DNA of 64,000 nucleotides from Stappia sp. TSB10P1A (GCF_900185725.1 NZ_FYAU01000035.1:1-64000); one strand, 5' to 3'; positions 41,595 through 50,618 are shown, counted from the stretch's first letter. Program-made: numbers and translations. Notes: generated by a model not told the origin, from the sequence alone.

Positions 41595-41962
41595 GTCGTG
41601 TCTCCTTCCTTCGGTTCGGCAGTCGGTTTCCCGGCGTTTTCCTCGCGCAGCAGCGCGTCGAGCACGTCGAGGCGATCGGTCCAGAAGCGTTCGTAGAAGC
41701 CGAGCCAGTCATGGGCGCCGGCCAGCGGCCCCGGTTCCAGCCGGCAGGTATGGGTGCGCCAGCGCACCTCGCGGCGGATCAGGCCGGCCTTTTCCAGCAC
41801 CTTGACGTGCTTGGAGGCCGCCGCCAGCGACATGTCGAAGGGCTCGGCAAGCTGGCTGACGCTGCGCTCGCCCCCGGCGAGGGCGCGGAGCATCTGCCGG
41901 CGGGTGGCATCGCCGAGGGCGTGAAAGACGGCGTCGAGCCGGTGTGTCTCTTGTTCAACCAT
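41591..41962 (-). CDS. ArsR-family transcriptional regulator
   Basis: A 123-residue winged-helix repressor. DAVFHALGDATRRQMLRALAGGERSVSQLAEPFDMSLAAASKHVKVLEKAGLIRR spans the HTH (about 10-70), followed by LEPGPLAGAHDWLGFYERFWTDRLDVLDALL. The metal-binding Cys box of ArsR/SmtB is absent. This matches the metal-independent subclass that pairs with SRPBCC proteins. Inverted repeats at its start codon and 40 bp upstream suggest autorepression. Confidence 0.9.
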   Translation of the reverse strand: MVEQETHRLDAVFHALGDATRRQMLRALAGGERSVSQLAEPFDMSLAAASKHVKVLEKAGLIRREVRWRTHTCRLEPGPLAGAHDWLGFYERFWTDRLDVLDALLREENAGKPTAEPKEGDTT

Positions 41963-42010
41963 GAGGTTGAATTAAGACCGTCCCGGCGAATGAGTCAACC
42001 GAAAAGTTGA
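41954..42010 (-). promoter_or_regulatory. Two candidate ArsR operators
   Basis: Site 1: TTCAACC (41954-41960), ATGA, GGTTGAA (41965-41971), a perfect inverted repeat overlapping the arsR start codon. Site 2: TCAAC (41995-41999), 6 nt, GTTGA (42006-42010). The centres are 40 bp apart, close to four helical turns, so a repressor could bind both on one face. Confidence 0.6.
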
Positions 42011-42036
42011 ATGACAGCGCGCGCCAAACGCGACAA

Positions 42037-42064
42037 GGGCCGGACAGCACTCGCCGTCCGGCCC
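42037..42064 (-). terminator. Hairpin after uxaC
   Basis: Perfect 9-bp arms GGGCCGGAC (42037-42045) and GTCCGGCCC (42056-42064), 50 nt past the uxaC stop in the minus direction. It is followed by TTGTCGCGTTT rather than a clean T-run. It probably ends the dctQM-GH31-uxuB-uxaC transcript. Confidence 0.6.
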
Positions 42065-42114
42065 CTGTAACCACTTGAAGCTGAGGAAAGTCAGCAGGTT
42101 ACGCTGTCATCCTG

Positions 42115-43527
42115 TCACGCCGGATCGACGAACCAGCGCCTGGCATTGCCGTAGCAGACATCGGCGACGAGGCCGGCCGCCATCTCCCGGTCGGGCGGCA
42201 TCAGGCCCTGGTCCATCCATCCGCCGACCATGTCGCAGAGCAGGCGGCGGAAATATTCGTGGCGGGGGAAGGAGAGGAAGGAGCGGCTGTCGGTCAGCAT
42301 GCCGACAAAGGTCGACAGCAGCCCCATCTGCGCGAGCTGGGTCATCTGCCGCGCCATGCCGTCGAGCTGGTCGTTGAACCACCAGCCGGAGCCGGCCTGC
42401 ACCTTGCCCGCCACCGTGCCGTCCTGGAAATTGCCGGCGGTGGTGACGATCACCTCGTTGCGGGTCGGGTCGAGGCAGTAAAGGATCGTGCGCGGCAGTT
42501 CGCCGGTGCGGTCGAGCCCGTCGAGCAGGGCGTTGAGCGGGCCGGCCAGCGGCAGGTCGGCGATGGAATCGCCGCCCGCATCCGGGCCGATGCCGGCGAA
42601 CAGGCGCGAACGGGTGTTGCGGATCGCGCCGATATGGAGCTGCATGACGAGGTTTCGGCTGGCATAGGCGCGCCCCAGCGCCAGCAGCACCGAGGTCTGG
42701 AAATCGGCGATCTCGTCCTCGGCGAGCGCTCCGCCCGCCAGCCGCTTGGCGAGGATCGCGTCGAGCCGGGCGGCGCCGCTGTCGCGGCCCTGGCGCAGGA
42801 TCTCGATGCCGTGGTCGCTCGCCCGGCAGCCGGCGGCGACGAAATGGTCGAGCCGGGCGGTCAGCGCGCCGATCAGGTCCTCGAAGCTGCGGATCGTGGT
42901 GCCGGCCGCCGCGCCGAGCCGCTCCAGATAGGCGGGAAAGCCGTCGAGCTCGATCTTGAAGGCCCGGTCGGGCCGGAAGCTCGGCACCATCCGGAAGCCG
43001 AGGGCCGGATCGTCCTTCAGCGCGATATGGTGCTCCAGCGTGTCGCAGGGATCGTCGGTGGTGCCGACCAGCTCGACCTTCATGGCGCGCAGCAGGCCGC
43101 GCGCGGAGTGGCTGGGCGCGGCGAGCTGGCGGTTGGCTGCGTCCCACACCGCGTCGGCGCTGCGGGCGTCGAGCACCACGCCGGCCATGCCGAAACAGCG
43201 GGCCAGCTCCAGATGCGACCAGTGATAGAGCGGATTGCCGACGAAGCGCGGCATGGCGGCGGCGAAGGCCTGGTATTTCCTGGCGAAATCCGCCTCGCCG
43301 GTGATCAGCCGTTCGTCGATGCCGGCCCAGCGCATCGCCCGCCACTTGTAGTGGTCGCCCTCCAGCCAGATCCGGCCGAGCGTGTCCCAGCGCGTGTCGG
43401 CGGCAATGTCGGCCGGCGGCAGGTGGTTGTGGTAGTCGACGATCGGCAGGGGCGCCGCGACCTCGTGATAGAGCCAGGTGGCGCTGTCGCTCGACAGCAG
43501 GAAATCGTCTCCAAGGAAGGTCTTCAC
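42115..43527 (-). CDS. uxaC: Glucuronate isomerase UxaC
   Basis: A 470-residue amidohydrolase-fold isomerase converting D-glucuronate to D-fructuronate (and galacturonate to tagaturonate). Landmarks are LPIVDYHNHLPP (metal-binding HxH, about 30), GNPLYHWSHLELARCFG, DDPCDTLEHH, MQLHIGAIRNTRSRLF and LCDMVGGWMDQG near the end. The start is GTG at 43527, overlapping the uxuB stop as GTGA, with GGAG about ten bases upstream. It is last in the left arm of the glucuronide divergon. E. coli UxaC is the same length. Confidence 0.95.
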   Translation of the reverse strand: MKTFLGDDFLLSSDSATWLYHEVAAPLPIVDYHNHLPPADIAADTRWDTLGRIWLEGDHYKWRAMRWAGIDERLITGEADFARKYQAFAAAMPRFVGNPLYHWSHLELARCFGMAGVVLDARSADAVWDAANRQLAAPSHSARGLLRAMKVELVGTTDDPCDTLEHHIALKDDPALGFRMVPSFRPDRAFKIELDGFPAYLERLGAAAGTTIRSFEDLIGALTARLDHFVAAGCRASDHGIEILRQGRDSGAARLDAILAKRLAGGALAEDEIADFQTSVLLALGRAYASRNLVMQLHIGAIRNTRSRLFAGIGPDAGGDSIADLPLAGPLNALLDGLDRTGELPRTILYCLDPTRNEVIVTTAGNFQDGTVAGKVQAGSGWWFNDQLDGMARQMTQLAQMGLLSTFVGMLTDSRSFLSFPRHEYFRRLLCDMVGGWMDQGLMPPDREMAAGLVADVCYGNARRWFVDPA

Positions 43528-45035
43528 CGCTCGCTCTCCTGCGGGATCTCGGCAAGGCGGGCAAGGGCGGCCTCTACCCCGTGCTCGCGCAGTTCCAGAT
43601 AGGCCGCCTCGATGGCGCCGGCGAAGTCCGCCCGTCCGGCAAGCTCGGCGGCGAACACTTCGCGTAAGGACAGCATCTCGCGCAGATAGGCGCGCTCGTC
43701 GCCGGCCGCCTGCGAGATGGTGCGGATCCGTTCGGCCAGCGGATCGTTCAGCGGCAGCGGCGTGCCGTCCTGCGCCACGCCCCGGCAATAGGCCAGCCAG
43801 CCGGCGACGCCGAGGGCCAGGCGCGGCCAGGGCGTGCCGGCCTCCAGGTGATGGCGGATCGGCGCGAGCAGGCGCTGCGGCAGCTTCTGGCTGCCGTCGG
43901 TGGCGATCTGGGTGGTGCGGTGCTTCAGCCGGCTGTTGGCGAAGCGGGCGAGCAGCGCCTCGGCATAGGCGGCAAGGTCGACGCCCTGCGGCATCGACAG
44001 GGTCGGGGCCTGTTCGGCCAGCATCAGCCCGCGCGCGGCGCCGGCCAGCAGCGGGTCGGCCATGCAGTCGGAGATGGTGCGCCGGCCGGCCAGCGCGCCG
44101 AGATAGGCGAGGAAGGAGTGGCTGCCGTTGAGCATGCGCAGCTTCATCTCCTCGAAGGGGCGCACGTCGGCGACGAATTCGGCGCCGGCCAGCTCAAACG
44201 GCGGGCGCCCGGCGGCGAAGTCGTCCTCGATCACCCATTGCCGGAACGGTTCGCAGACGATGCCCGGCGCGTCGCCGAGCCCGAGTTCGGCGAGCAGCGC
44301 CCGCCCGTCCTCGTCCAGCGCCGGCACGATCCGGTCGACCATGGTGCAGGGGAAGGTGACGTTGGCGGCGATCCACTCGGCCAGCGCCGGATCGCGGCGG
44401 GCGGCGAAGTCCTCTACCACCGCGCGGCAGACGGCGCCGTTTTCCGGCAGGTTGTCGCAGGACAGCAGCGTGAGGCCGCCAAGGCCGGCCTGCCGCCGCC
44501 GCGCCAGCCCCTCGACCAGCACGCCGACGGCGGTCTGCGGGGTTTGGGGCGCGGCGAGATCCCGGCGGATGCCCTCATGCTCCGTGTCGAGCCGGCCGCC
44601 GCGCGAACAGTAGCCCTTTTCGGTGATGGTCAGCGTGACGATGGCAAGCTCCGGCGAGGCGAAGCGCGCGAACAGCGCCTCGCTCCCGTCACGCAGCGGA
44701 TGGCAGGTGCCGGCCAGCGCCTCGACGCGTCGCGCCGTCATGCCGCTGTCGTCGGCCGCGACCACCCAGTGATGCAGGTCGGCCGCCTCCAGCGCGTCGA
44801 GCTCCTCGACGCCGGAGTTGAGCCGCACCGCGATCATTCCCCAGTTTGGGCCCCAGTCGGGCCGGCCGTCGGCCGTCATCGCATCCAGCGTCTCGTCGAG
44901 GATGGTCGACAGGAAGGCGCGGGCGAAGGCGCCGAAGCCGAGATGCAGGATGCGGCCGCGCAAGGTGCTGCGGTCATGGATCGGGTGGACGATGCGCACG
45001 GCATCGCCTGCGGCTGCGCTTGCGGGATGCGGCAT
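43524..45035 (-). CDS. uxuB: Fructuronate reductase / mannitol dehydrogenase family (UxuB)
   Basis: A 503-residue polyol-dehydrogenase family protein. The NAD motif ILHLGFGAFARAF lies at about 29-41, TITEKGYC and LSCDNLPENG are family blocks, and the catalytic Lys region is EEMKLRMLNGSHSFLAYLG. Given uxaC and uxuA in the cluster, it should reduce D-fructuronate to D-mannonate; a mannitol or tagaturonate role is possible from sequence alone. ATG 45035 has GGAG seven bases upstream, and the GH31 stop is one base away. Confidence 0.9.
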   Translation of the reverse strand: MPHPASAAAGDAVRIVHPIHDRSTLRGRILHLGFGAFARAFLSTILDETLDAMTADGRPDWGPNWGMIAVRLNSGVEELDALEAADLHHWVVAADDSGMTARRVEALAGTCHPLRDGSEALFARFASPELAIVTLTITEKGYCSRGGRLDTEHEGIRRDLAAPQTPQTAVGVLVEGLARRRQAGLGGLTLLSCDNLPENGAVCRAVVEDFAARRDPALAEWIAANVTFPCTMVDRIVPALDEDGRALLAELGLGDAPGIVCEPFRQWVIEDDFAAGRPPFELAGAEFVADVRPFEEMKLRMLNGSHSFLAYLGALAGRRTISDCMADPLLAGAARGLMLAEQAPTLSMPQGVDLAAYAEALLARFANSRLKHRTTQIATDGSQKLPQRLLAPIRHHLEAGTPWPRLALGVAGWLAYCRGVAQDGTPLPLNDPLAERIRTISQAAGDERAYLREMLSLREVFAAELAGRADFAGAIEAAYLELREHGVEAALARLAEIPQESER

Positions 45036-45036
45036 C

Positions 45037-47427
45037 TCAGTCTCCGGCAAGGGATACGCTGTCGCCGGACGCGGCAGGGCGCCCGTTGACGGTGAGCGGG
45101 CGGGTCTCGCCGGCCGGCAGCACGACAGTCACCGCGTCGAAGGCCGGGCGGTAGTCTCCGCTGCGCGCCAGCGACAGGCGCAGGCCATCCGCATCGCTTG
45201 CCAGCTCCATGCGGGTCAGGGCATGGGGCGCGTCGACGGTCAGGCCGTCATCGGCATATTCGAGGCTGACGCCGGCATGGGGGCCGGGCGCGGGGAACAG
45301 CGCCAGCGTGCGCCGCGTGTCGCGCGCGGCGTCGGCGCGCGACAGGCCGTCGGCGAGCGGCAGCACCGCGCCGGCGCGCACGAAGAGCGGCATGGAGGCG
45401 AGCGTCACCGGCACCGTCACTTCGCGGCCGCCGGCATGCCAGGTGCCGGTCCAGAAGTCCCACCAGCCGCTGCCGTTGTCCGGCAGGTAGAGGCGGCGCT
45501 CCGCCGCGCCCGGATCGACGACGCTCGCGACCAGCAGGTCGCGGCCGATCAGGAACTCGTCGCATTCCTCGAAGCAGCGCGGATCGTGCTCATGGTCGAG
45601 GAAGGTCGGGCGCAGCATCGGCTCATGCGCGGCCACCGCCTGGTGCAGGGCGGTGTAGAGATAGGGGACGAGGCGGTAGCGGAAGCGGATCGCCTCGCGC
45701 ACCAGGTCGGTCACCTGCGGATACATCCAGGGTTCGTTGACCGTGCCGTCGTCGTTCCAGGAATGGATGGTGAAACGCGGGTGGAAGATGCCGTTCTGCA
45801 CCCAGCGGACGAAGAGTTCCGGATCGGGCCGGGGGCCGGCGAAGCCGCCGACGTCATGGCCGATATTGTAGAGGCCGGACAGCGACATGCCGAGGCCCAT
45901 GCGGATGTTGTAGCGCAGCGTCGCCCAGTCGGTGCGGTTGTCGCCGGACCAGGTCTGGGCGTAGCGCTGCAGTCCCGGCGCGCCGGAACGGGAGATCAAG
46001 TAGGGCCGCCGGTTCGGGGCATGCGCCAGTTGCGCTTCGCGGCTGGCGCGGGTCATCAGCACCGGCATCAGCGGGCGGATCAGGCCGATGCCGATCTCCT
46101 CGCCGAAGCCGTGGCAGCGCGCCTGCGCGTCCCACACCTCGTATTCGTTGTTGTCGTTCCAGGTCGAGCCGATGCCGTTGTCGAGCAGCTTGGCGGTGAC
46201 GTTGTCCTGCCACCAGCGCACCGTCGCCGGGTTGGTGAAGTCGAGATGCGAGCCCTCGTCGTCCCAGAAGGACGAGCGCTCCGGCGCGCCGGTCTCGCTG
46301 TCGCGCACGAAGAGGCCCGCTTCGGCCGCTTCCGCGTAGCGCGGATGGTCCTGCAGCAGGCAGGGCTTGATGTTGGCGGCCAGATGCAGGCCGGCGGCGG
46401 CGAAACTCGCCGACATCGCCTTGGGGTCCGGCACCTTGGCGTGGTTCCAGTTGAAGACGTAGCGCTTCGCCCCGATCGAGGTGTAGCCGGAGGAAAGCTG
46501 GAAACTGTCGCAGGGAATATCGTGTTCGGCGAGAAGCCGGACGAAGCCCTGAAGCTGCTCCTGCGCGTTCTCCGCATCGGTGTAATGCATGGTCGAGCCG
46601 GAATAGCCGAGCGTCCACAGCGGCGGGAAGGCGGTGCCGCCGGTCAGCGTCACATGCCGCTTGACGATGCCGAGCACGTCCGGCGCCCAGCTCATGTAAT
46701 AGTCGAGATCGCCGTCGGCGGCCCGGTACGCCCGGTAGGGGCGGTGGTAATTGTCGAGCTCGTTGCCGAGGTCGAACCAGCACCCCGCCAGATTGTCGTG
46801 GAAGAGGCCGAAGCTGCCGGCCCGCGGCGTGCGGGTCACGGTGAAGGGGATGTGCTTGTAGAGCGGGTCGGTGCTGCGCGCGTCATAGCCCATGGCGTCG
46901 AGATTGCGCATCTCGAAGCGGCGGCCCGAGCGCTCCAGGTCGCCGGCCTTCTCGCCGAGCCCGTAGACCTTCTCGCCCGGATGGCGCAGCAGGAAATGCG
47001 CATGGGCGTGGTCGCGCAGGCCCAGCAGCACGGCGCCGGTCGGACGCTCCTCGGCGAACACCGCCCAATTGCCGTCGCCTTGCCGCGCCGACCAGGTGAA
47101 GGCGAGCGGGGCGGCGATGTCGAGCCGCAGCACGGAGGTTTCAAGCCGCAGGCCGCCCTCCGTCTCCTCCAGCGTGAAGGGAGGGCAGGGATGGCCGGAC
47201 AGGTCGAGCCGGTCGCGGCCCTGCCACGGCACGTCGGCGCCGCCGCGGGCAAGCTCCGGCGCGACGCTCCAGCTCCGCGGCAGGCGGAACGCGCCGTCCT
47301 TGCGCAGGGTGACGCGGAAGAGCGCCTCGTCGAGGACGAAGACGGTCATCAGGTGGCGGCCATCGACGCGAAGGTCGATGCCGTCCTCGAAGCGGCGTTC
47401 GAGGCGGAAGGTCTTCAGCGGTTTCAT
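45037..47427 (-). CDS. GH31-family alpha-glycosidase
   Basis: A 796-residue GH31 enzyme with an N-terminal beta-sandwich (to about 260), including VYGLGEKAGDLERSGRR. The catalytic barrel has nucleophile Asp425 in TWNDNNEYE and acid/base Asp496 in WSGDN, followed by C-terminal sandwich domains. The nucleophile motif is NDNNE rather than the common W-x-DMNE, so it belongs to a divergent subgroup; alpha-glucosidase or alpha-xylosidase activity is not certain. It has no signal peptide, so it acts in the cytoplasm. Between dctM and uxuB, it may trim alpha-linked sugars from imported glucuronide oligomers. Confidence 0.88.
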   Translation of the reverse strand: MKPLKTFRLERRFEDGIDLRVDGRHLMTVFVLDEALFRVTLRKDGAFRLPRSWSVAPELARGGADVPWQGRDRLDLSGHPCPPFTLEETEGGLRLETSVLRLDIAAPLAFTWSARQGDGNWAVFAEERPTGAVLLGLRDHAHAHFLLRHPGEKVYGLGEKAGDLERSGRRFEMRNLDAMGYDARSTDPLYKHIPFTVTRTPRAGSFGLFHDNLAGCWFDLGNELDNYHRPYRAYRAADGDLDYYMSWAPDVLGIVKRHVTLTGGTAFPPLWTLGYSGSTMHYTDAENAQEQLQGFVRLLAEHDIPCDSFQLSSGYTSIGAKRYVFNWNHAKVPDPKAMSASFAAAGLHLAANIKPCLLQDHPRYAEAAEAGLFVRDSETGAPERSSFWDDEGSHLDFTNPATVRWWQDNVTAKLLDNGIGSTWNDNNEYEVWDAQARCHGFGEEIGIGLIRPLMPVLMTRASREAQLAHAPNRRPYLISRSGAPGLQRYAQTWSGDNRTDWATLRYNIRMGLGMSLSGLYNIGHDVGGFAGPRPDPELFVRWVQNGIFHPRFTIHSWNDDGTVNEPWMYPQVTDLVREAIRFRYRLVPYLYTALHQAVAAHEPMLRPTFLDHEHDPRCFEECDEFLIGRDLLVASVVDPGAAERRLYLPDNGSGWWDFWTGTWHAGGREVTVPVTLASMPLFVRAGAVLPLADGLSRADAARDTRRTLALFPAPGPHAGVSLEYADDGLTVDAPHALTRMELASDADGLRLSLARSGDYRPAFDAVTVVLPAGETRPLTVNGRPAASGDSVSLAGD

Positions 47428-47443
47428 TGTCTGGCTCCGCGGA

Positions 47444-48745
47444 TCAGTATCCGAGCAGGAGGCGGGGCAGGGCGAGGCTCAGCTCGGGCACGAAGGTGAC
47501 CAGCAGCAGCATCGCGATCAGCACGCCGTAGAAGGGCAGCAGCGGCTTCAGCACGTCGCCGATCGAGACCTTGGCGACCGAGCAGCCGACGAACAGGGCC
47601 GAGCCGACCGGCGGGGTGCAGATGCCGATGCACAGGTTGAAGGTCATCACCACGCCGAAATGCACCGGGTCCATGCCGAGACCCGCCACCACCGGCAGGA
47701 AGATCGGCGTGAAGATCAGCAGCGCCGGCGTCATGTCCATGAAGGTGCCGACGACGAGCAGGGCGAGGTTGATCACCAGCAGCAGCACGATCGGGTTGTC
47801 CGACAGGCCGAGCAGGATGTCGGAGATCGTGTAGGGGATGTCGGCGAAGGCCATCACCTTGGACATGGCGATGGAGCAGCCGATCATCAGCAGCACGATG
47901 GAGGTGGTGACGGCCGATTCCAGGATGATGCCGGGCAGGTCGGAGATCTTGATCTCCCGGTACCAGACCAGCGCCAGGAACAGGGTGTAGACCACGGCGG
48001 CGGCCGAGGCCTCGGTGGCGGTGAAGACGCCGCCGATGATGCCGCCCATGACGATGAAGATCAGGCCGAGCGGCAGGATCGCGTCGGCCGTCTTGCGCAC
48101 GACCTCGTCCAGGCTCGGGCGCGGGGCGACCGGGTAGCCGCGCTTCTTGGCGATGATGCCGGCCACCGTCATGATGCCGAGGCCCATCAGGATGCCGGGC
48201 ACGTAGCCGGCGACGAACAGCGCGGCGATCGAGGTGCCGTTGGTGATCAGCGAATAGACGATGAAGGTGGTCGAGGGCGGGATCAACAGGCCCGTGGGGC
48301 AGGAGGCGATGTTGACGGCGGCCGAGTAGGAGGGGGCGTAGCCCTCCTTCTTCTGCAGCGGCGCCATGACGCCGCCGACGGCGGCGGCCGAGGCGACGGC
48401 CGAGCCGGAGATCGAGCCGAACATCATGTTGGCCAGCACGTTGCAATGGGCGAGCGAGCCGGGCAGCTGGCCGCCGAGCACCTTGGCGAATTCGATCAGC
48501 CGCAGGGCGATGCCGCCGCGATTCATGATGTTGCCGGCCAGGATGAAGAAGGGAATCGCCAGCAGGGTGAAGCTGTCGAGGCCGGAGGCCATCTGCTGGG
48601 CGGTGATGTAGACCGACTGGTTGAAGGTCATGAACAGCATGAAGGTCACGACCGTGGCGATGCCGATGGCGAAGGCGATCGGCACGCCGACCGCCATCAG
48701 CAGCCCGAAGGACCCGAACAGGGTGAGTGCGCTCTGCAGTTCCAT
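47444..48745 (-). CDS. TRAP transporter large permease (DctM)
   Basis: A 433-residue TRAP large subunit with about 12-13 TM helices: LTLFGSFGLLMAVGVPIAFAIGIATV at the start, IPFFILAGNIMNRGGIALRLIEFAK, GSISGSAVASAAAVGGVM, and GICTPPVGSALFVGC. It couples sodium-driven uptake of the sugar acid delivered by the DctP protein at 49.6 kb. It starts 12 bp after dctQ and is followed by GH31 after 16 bp, within one operon. Confidence 0.94.
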   Translation of the reverse strand: MELQSALTLFGSFGLLMAVGVPIAFAIGIATVVTFMLFMTFNQSVYITAQQMASGLDSFTLLAIPFFILAGNIMNRGGIALRLIEFAKVLGGQLPGSLAHCNVLANMMFGSISGSAVASAAAVGGVMAPLQKKEGYAPSYSAAVNIASCPTGLLIPPSTTFIVYSLITNGTSIAALFVAGYVPGILMGLGIMTVAGIIAKKRGYPVAPRPSLDEVVRKTADAILPLGLIFIVMGGIIGGVFTATEASAAAVVYTLFLALVWYREIKISDLPGIILESAVTTSIVLLMIGCSIAMSKVMAFADIPYTISDILLGLSDNPIVLLLVINLALLVVGTFMDMTPALLIFTPIFLPVVAGLGMDPVHFGVVMTFNLCIGICTPPVGSALFVGCSVAKVSIGDVLKPLLPFYGVLIAMLLLVTFVPELSLALPRLLLGY

Positions 48746-48757
48746 CTGGTCGGCTCC

Positions 48758-49300
48758 TCAGTCCCGCCGGCCGCCGGCGGGCGTGCCGGTGCCAGTGTCG
48801 GTATCAGCGTCGGTGTCGGTCGGGTGGGGCTCGCCGCGGGCATAGCCGACGAGGAACCAGGCGCAATAGAACAGGATCATCCCGCCGGAGAAGGGGATGG
48901 CGCCGTAGACATAGCCCATGGGGATGCGCAGGGCCGGCGAGACCTGGCCGGTCGCCAGGGTCCGCGACATCAACTGGATGCCGCCATAGACCATGACCAG
49001 CGCCGCGAAGCCGGCAATCAGCAGCATGACGAGGACCGCCAGTGCGCGGGCGGCGCGGGCGCTGACCATCAGCGGCAGCACGTCGATGGCCAGGTGCCGG
49101 CCCTGGCCGAGCGTATAGGCGGCGCCGACCAGGCCGGTCCACATGAACAGGAAGCGGGCCATCTCGTCGGTGATGGTGCTCGGGGTGCCGAGCACATAGC
49201 GCGAGACGACCTGCCAGACGACACAGGCGACGAGCACCGCGAAGACGGCGGCGATCAGCAGGCCGAGGATCCGGTCGATCCGGGTCTTCAGGGCGTTCAT
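48758..49300 (-). CDS. TRAP transporter small permease (DctQ)
   Basis: A 180-residue, four-TM DctQ subunit, with the family block VSRYVLGTPSTITDEMARFLFMWTGLVGAAYTLGQGRHLAID (about 35-75). The C-terminal tail is an unusual TDTDADTDTGTGT string encoded by GTCGGT-type repeats, probably disordered. The start at 49300 gives a typical MNALKTRIDRILG opening. It is first in the left arm, about 140 bp from the operators shared with dctP. Confidence 0.92.
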   Translation of the reverse strand: MNALKTRIDRILGLLIAAVFAVLVACVVWQVVSRYVLGTPSTITDEMARFLFMWTGLVGAAYTLGQGRHLAIDVLPLMVSARAARALAVLVMLLIAGFAALVMVYGGIQLMSRTLATGQVSPALRIPMGYVYGAIPFSGGMILFYCAWFLVGYARGEPHPTDTDADTDTGTGTPAGGRRD

Positions 49301-49436
49301 GGCGAAACGCGCCTTGGCGGGGCCGAAAGGCCGGTGGCTGCCATGGTGTCCTCCCGTCTGCGGCCCGTCCATGCGGGCCGGTCTTGTCCGCTTGGCCGAC
49401 AGACGGCTGCGGTGTTTCTGACATCGCCGATTTCCA

Positions 49437-49456
49437 AAAATTGGTCAACCAATTTT
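49437..49456. promoter_or_regulatory. GntR-type operator 1
   Basis: AAAATTGGT-CA-ACCAATTTT: perfect 9-bp arms around a 2-bp centre. The core TGGTNNACCA fits FadR/UxuR-type GntR sites. A weaker related site, CTGGTTGACATG, follows with its centre 21 bp away (49461-49474). Confidence 0.75.
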
Positions 49457-49513
49457 CAAAACTGGTTGACATGAGGGCGGCTCTGAAGAAGTCTCAGGGG
49501 CGAGCTGACCTGA

Positions 49514-49527
49514 ATTGGTCGGCCAAT
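49514..49527. promoter_or_regulatory. GntR-type operator 2
   Basis: ATTGG-TCGG-CCAAT, identical to operator 1 at 12 of 14 positions and centred 74 bp from it (seven helical turns). It lies 86 bp before dctP. Confidence 0.7.
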
Positions 49528-49612
49528 CTGTGTGGCCGGCAGACCAGTCGCGGGCCCGCAAGGCCGGGGGCGGCACTGCCGCTCCGGCCGCACAACAACC
49601 GGGAGGTACCCC

Positions 49613-50593
49613 ATGCGCATGTCCCTTCGCGCCGCCGCCATCGCCGGCGCGGCCCTGATCGCCTTCGCGTCCGCCGCCGAGGCCCGCACGCTGCGGCTCA
49701 ACCACAACAATCCGGAAGACCATCCGCTGCACAAGTCGATGGAATTCATGGCCGAGCGGGTCAATGAGCTGACCGGCGGCGACATCAAGATCCGCGTCTA
49801 TGCCAATGCCCAGCTCGGCAACCAGCGCGAGTCGATGGAGCTGATGCAGAACGGCACGCTCGACATGGCCCGCTCCAACGCCAGCGAGCTGGAGGCCTTC
49901 GAGGAGTCCTATGCAGCGCTGAACCTGCCCTTCATCTTCGCCAATGACGACCACTACTACAAGGTCCTGTCCGGCGACATCGGCGACGACATTCTCGCCG
50001 CCTCGCACGACAAGGGCTTCGTCGGCATCGCCTTTTATGTCGAGGGTGCCCGCTCCTTCTACGCCAACAAGGAAATCCGCACGCCGGACGACCTCAAGGG
50101 CATGAAGATGCGCGTGCAGCCGAGCCCGTCGGCCATCCGCATGGTCGAGCTGCTCGGCGCCAGCCCGACCCCGATCGCCTGGGGCGAGCTCTACAGCGCC
50201 CTGCAGCAGGGTGTCGTCGACGGCGCGGAGAACAACCCGCTGGCGCTGACCACCGCCCGCCATGGCGAGGTCTCCAAGATCTATTCCAACAACGAGCACA
50301 CGATGATCCCGTCGGTGGTGATGGTCTCCACCCAGACCTGGGACGGGCTCACCGAGCAGCAGCAGACCGCGCTGCGGCAGGCCGCGCGCGAATCGATGGA
50401 CTTCCACCGCGACAACTGGAACCGGGAAGTCGCCGAGGGCATCGAGCTCGCCAAGTCCGAGCTCGGCGTCACCTTCATCGAGGTCGACAAGGCCCCCTTC
50501 GTCGAGAAGGTCCTGCCGATGCATGAGGAAGCCGCCGCCAAGTCCGAGCGCGTCGCGGACCTGATCAAGCGGATCAAGGCCGCCGCCGAATAA
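49613..50593 (+). CDS. TRAP substrate-binding protein (DctP family)
   Basis: A 326-residue periplasmic binding protein. The signal peptide MRMSLRAAAIAGAALIAFASAAEA is followed by RTLRLNHNNPEDHPLHKSMEFMAERV. DctP landmarks include NAQLGNQRESMELMQNGTLDMA, the Arg in GMKMRVQPS that binds the ligand carboxylate, and GELYSALQQGVVDGAENNP. GGGAGG lies six bases before ATG 49613. With uidA downstream, the ligand is probably a glucuronide or glucuronate. A hairpin separates it from uidA. Confidence 0.94.
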   Translation: MRMSLRAAAIAGAALIAFASAAEARTLRLNHNNPEDHPLHKSMEFMAERVNELTGGDIKIRVYANAQLGNQRESMELMQNGTLDMARSNASELEAFEESYAALNLPFIFANDDHYYKVLSGDIGDDILAASHDKGFVGIAFYVEGARSFYANKEIRTPDDLKGMKMRVQPSPSAIRMVELLGASPTPIAWGELYSALQQGVVDGAENNPLALTTARHGEVSKIYSNNEHTMIPSVVMVSTQTWDGLTEQQQTALRQAARESMDFHRDNWNREVAEGIELAKSELGVTFIEVDKAPFVEKVLPMHEEAAAKSERVADLIKRIKAAAE

Positions 50594-50618
50594 GGCGTCA
50601 TCCGAAAGCTGTCCGCGT

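Larger units (their letters stand above)
49301..49612. promoter_or_regulatory. Divergent control region of the glucuronide genes
   Basis: A 312-bp gap between dctQ and dctP holding the operator-like repeats described separately. No gene is present. It must contain both promoters. The stretch 49430-49470 is much richer in A/T than its surroundings. Confidence 0.7.

Noticed and set aside
44818-49474. Two long plus-strand open frames (893 and 801 codons) opposite uxuB, GH31, dctM and dctQ
   Set aside because: Both are antisense shadows with His/Gln/Asp/Gly-rich products; the minus strand carries well-defined genes throughout.
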